This document shows positions 62,818 to 64,000 of a stretch of 64,000 bases of DNA, piece after piece (the first letter of the stretch is position 1; every line of letters starts with the position of its first letter). Origin of the DNA: Gordius sp. MW1 (taxonomy: Eukaryota; Nematomorpha; Gordioida; Gordea; Gordiidae). The notes under the pieces are model-generated. The model saw nothing but the letters and a program-made list of their open reading frames with translations, made no database searches and was not told where the DNA came from. The position numbers were made by a program, and so were the translations under genes. The stretch covers positions 19,292,060-19,356,059 of the forward strand of contig OZ038529.1 of the NCBI GenBank assembly GCA_964036665.1, written 5' to 3'.

Positions 62818-63552
62818 TTGAATTTGAAATCGTTTATGCAATCTACCGTATTTAAGGTACCAAAAAGCAAACCCCAGTACGAATATAAAATAAGGAATGA
62901 AGATAATGTCACTGAAATAAATAAATGGAAAACTAGTAAAATAAACCTTTATTTGAATCCTTGGAAGGGTAGTGAGCAGATTGACAAGGTCAATACAAGT
63001 AGTTTTTACAAGTATATGTGTCGAAGATTTATATTTTTAATATATGAATATTGGTATGGCTATGAAAAATTGAATAAAATTACGAACACACGATTTAAAA
63101 TTAGAACCACCGTTGTTATCTCTCCTAATAGTACATTAACTATAAAACCCATTAAAGGAGATTTGAAAATAATTAACATAATACCGCCGCGTAATCATGA
63201 TCTTTTAGGGAATTTTCTCAGCCAAAAATCGATAAAAAAGGAAATAAGGCAAATGTCCACCATAAATATGCTTGAAATTAAAACTGACCAAGTTCCCCGC
63301 GTAAAAATAACTTGTAACAAAATTCGACTGAATTTTATATTTGACACAGGTCCCTCCGTAACTGTAATTAATAGAGAGGATTGGTTTAGAATTTATAACG
63401 GTGGATTATTTAAGGAATCAAAATTGGAAGTGAGGCTTTTTAATAATGACAACATAAAATTAATAGGGCAATGCGACGTACGTGTGACCGTAAATAGAGT
63501 TGTTAAAAATTTAATTTTGTATATATCGGACCTACGAGTTAATATATTATAG
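62818..63552 (+). pseudogene. Gypsy gag-pol segment with aspartic protease
   Basis: The protease active site FIFDTGPSVTVI is at about residues 173-184 of this open segment, followed by LIGQCDVRV as in retroviral-type proteases. The frame stops at 63,552, and the next conserved segment (GWDWIKNC) lies in another frame, so one base has been lost or gained near 63,545. Upstream residues have no family signal I can name. Confidence 0.75.
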
Positions 63553-63855
63553 GATGGGACTGGATTAAAAACTGTGAGATCGACTGGTTTAATAAAATAA
63601 GAAATGAGTCCACATCATGTAATGATTTAATAAACATAGAGTTAATGTTGCAAGTAGGTCCAGGCGCGAAAATTGATAAGATTTGTGCAGAGTACTCAAG
63701 AATTTTCAATAAGGAATTAGGGTGTTTGAAAAATTATGAGGCCACTATGAAAATAAAGCCAGGAGTAAAAGCAAAATTTTGTTCAGCTCGAAGAGTACCG
63801 TATGAGTGGCGTAGTGAAATCGAGGAGGAGTTAAACAAGTGGGTTAAAGAAGATA
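63553..63855 (+). pseudogene. Gypsy reverse transcriptase, N-terminal portion
   Basis: Contains GWDWIKNC, then a linker, ELGCLKNYEATMKIKPG, KAKFCSARRVPYEWR and EEELNKWVKE. This is the segment just before the RT fingers in Ty3/Gypsy Pol. It is cut off at VKED by the GC-rich insert beginning near 63,857, before any catalytic motif. Confidence 0.8.
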
Positions 63856-63856
63856 G

Positions 63857-64000
63857 GCCCTTCGGGCTAACTGGGGGCTTCGCCCCCAGACCCCCTTGGG
63901 GGCTTCGCCCTCAAACCCCCTGCTGGCTCTGCCCCCAAACCCCCATCTCCTGGGGGCTCCGCCCCCAGACCCCCGGAGAAGGGGGAGAAGGGAAGGGGGG
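63857..64000. repeat. GC-rich palindrome-array insert (continues past window)
   Basis: After a first hairpin gcccttcgggc come about four 25-30 bp units of the form gggggcttcgcccccagacccc (with variants), each able to fold as a GC hairpin with a TTCG, TCTG or TCCG cap. A purine run ggagaagggggagaaggg follows. Base composition is sharply different from the AT-rich surroundings. The insert interrupts the Gypsy RT frame. Only its left part is visible. Confidence 0.8.

Larger units (their letters stand above)
60364..64000 (+). mobile_element. Ty3/Gypsy LTR retrotransposon, 5' portion, decayed
   Basis: Order on the plus strand: probable LTR (60,364-about 61,338), possible primer-binding site at 61,339 (tggtgccccggt), zinc-knuckle segment (61,786-62,013), gag/protease region (62,585-63,552), start of RT (63,553-63,855). 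The polyprotein is in several frames, so this copy is inactive. At 63,857 it is broken by a GC-rich insert, and the window ends before the rest. The RT part (PGVKAKFCSARRVPYEWR, then EEELNKWVKE) is typical of animal Gypsy elements. No envelope gene is visible. Confidence 0.8.

Overview
This is an AT-rich window from a repeat-dense animal genome, probably an invertebrate. The case for an animal is the intron-rich genes: a cytosolic sulfotransferase and a DHX34-type helicase of metazoan architecture. The repeats agree: RTE/BovB-like LINEs, a Ty3/Gypsy element, and many hAT, piggyBac and unclassified MITEs. The species cannot be fixed from sequence. Several introns are only 36-43 nt, which narrows the candidates to lineages that tolerate micro-introns.

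Layout. Positions 1-3,935 and about 11,850-17,745 are two diverged copies of one block. Each carries a convergent pair of decayed, mutually related coding remnants of unknown family, and each copy has its own MITE insertions. Between them lie a hAT-type MITE with a small LTR element nested in it (6,969-9,805), a 218-bp tandem duplication, and a 5'-truncated LINE with a clean 14-bp target duplication. A seven-exon sulfotransferase gene (+) spans 18,554-25,470. From 25.6 to 32.9 kb there is only repeat material: MITEs, two nested hAT elements and a LINE endonuclease scrap.

A 13-exon DHX34-like RNA helicase gene (+) spans 32,952-47,834. Its introns hold a 3.4-kb antisense LINE, hAT and piggyBac-like MITEs, a tRNA-like sequence and a LINE tail fragment. 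A convergent gene on the minus strand (60,100 down to 51,260, about 18 exons) encodes a protein with two matrin/U1-type zinc fingers and a low-complexity tail; I do not recognise its exact family. The right end (60,364-64,000) is the 5' part of a decayed Ty3/Gypsy retrotransposon, broken in its reverse transcriptase by a GC-rich insert built of TTCG-capped palindromes.

The three host genes have no obvious shared pathway: sulfonation of small molecules, RNA helicase/mRNA surveillance, and probable RNA binding. I assembled the exon models by hand from GT-AG (one GC-AG) sites, reading-phase arithmetic and family conservation. All three CDS lengths are multiples of three. No expression evidence was available.
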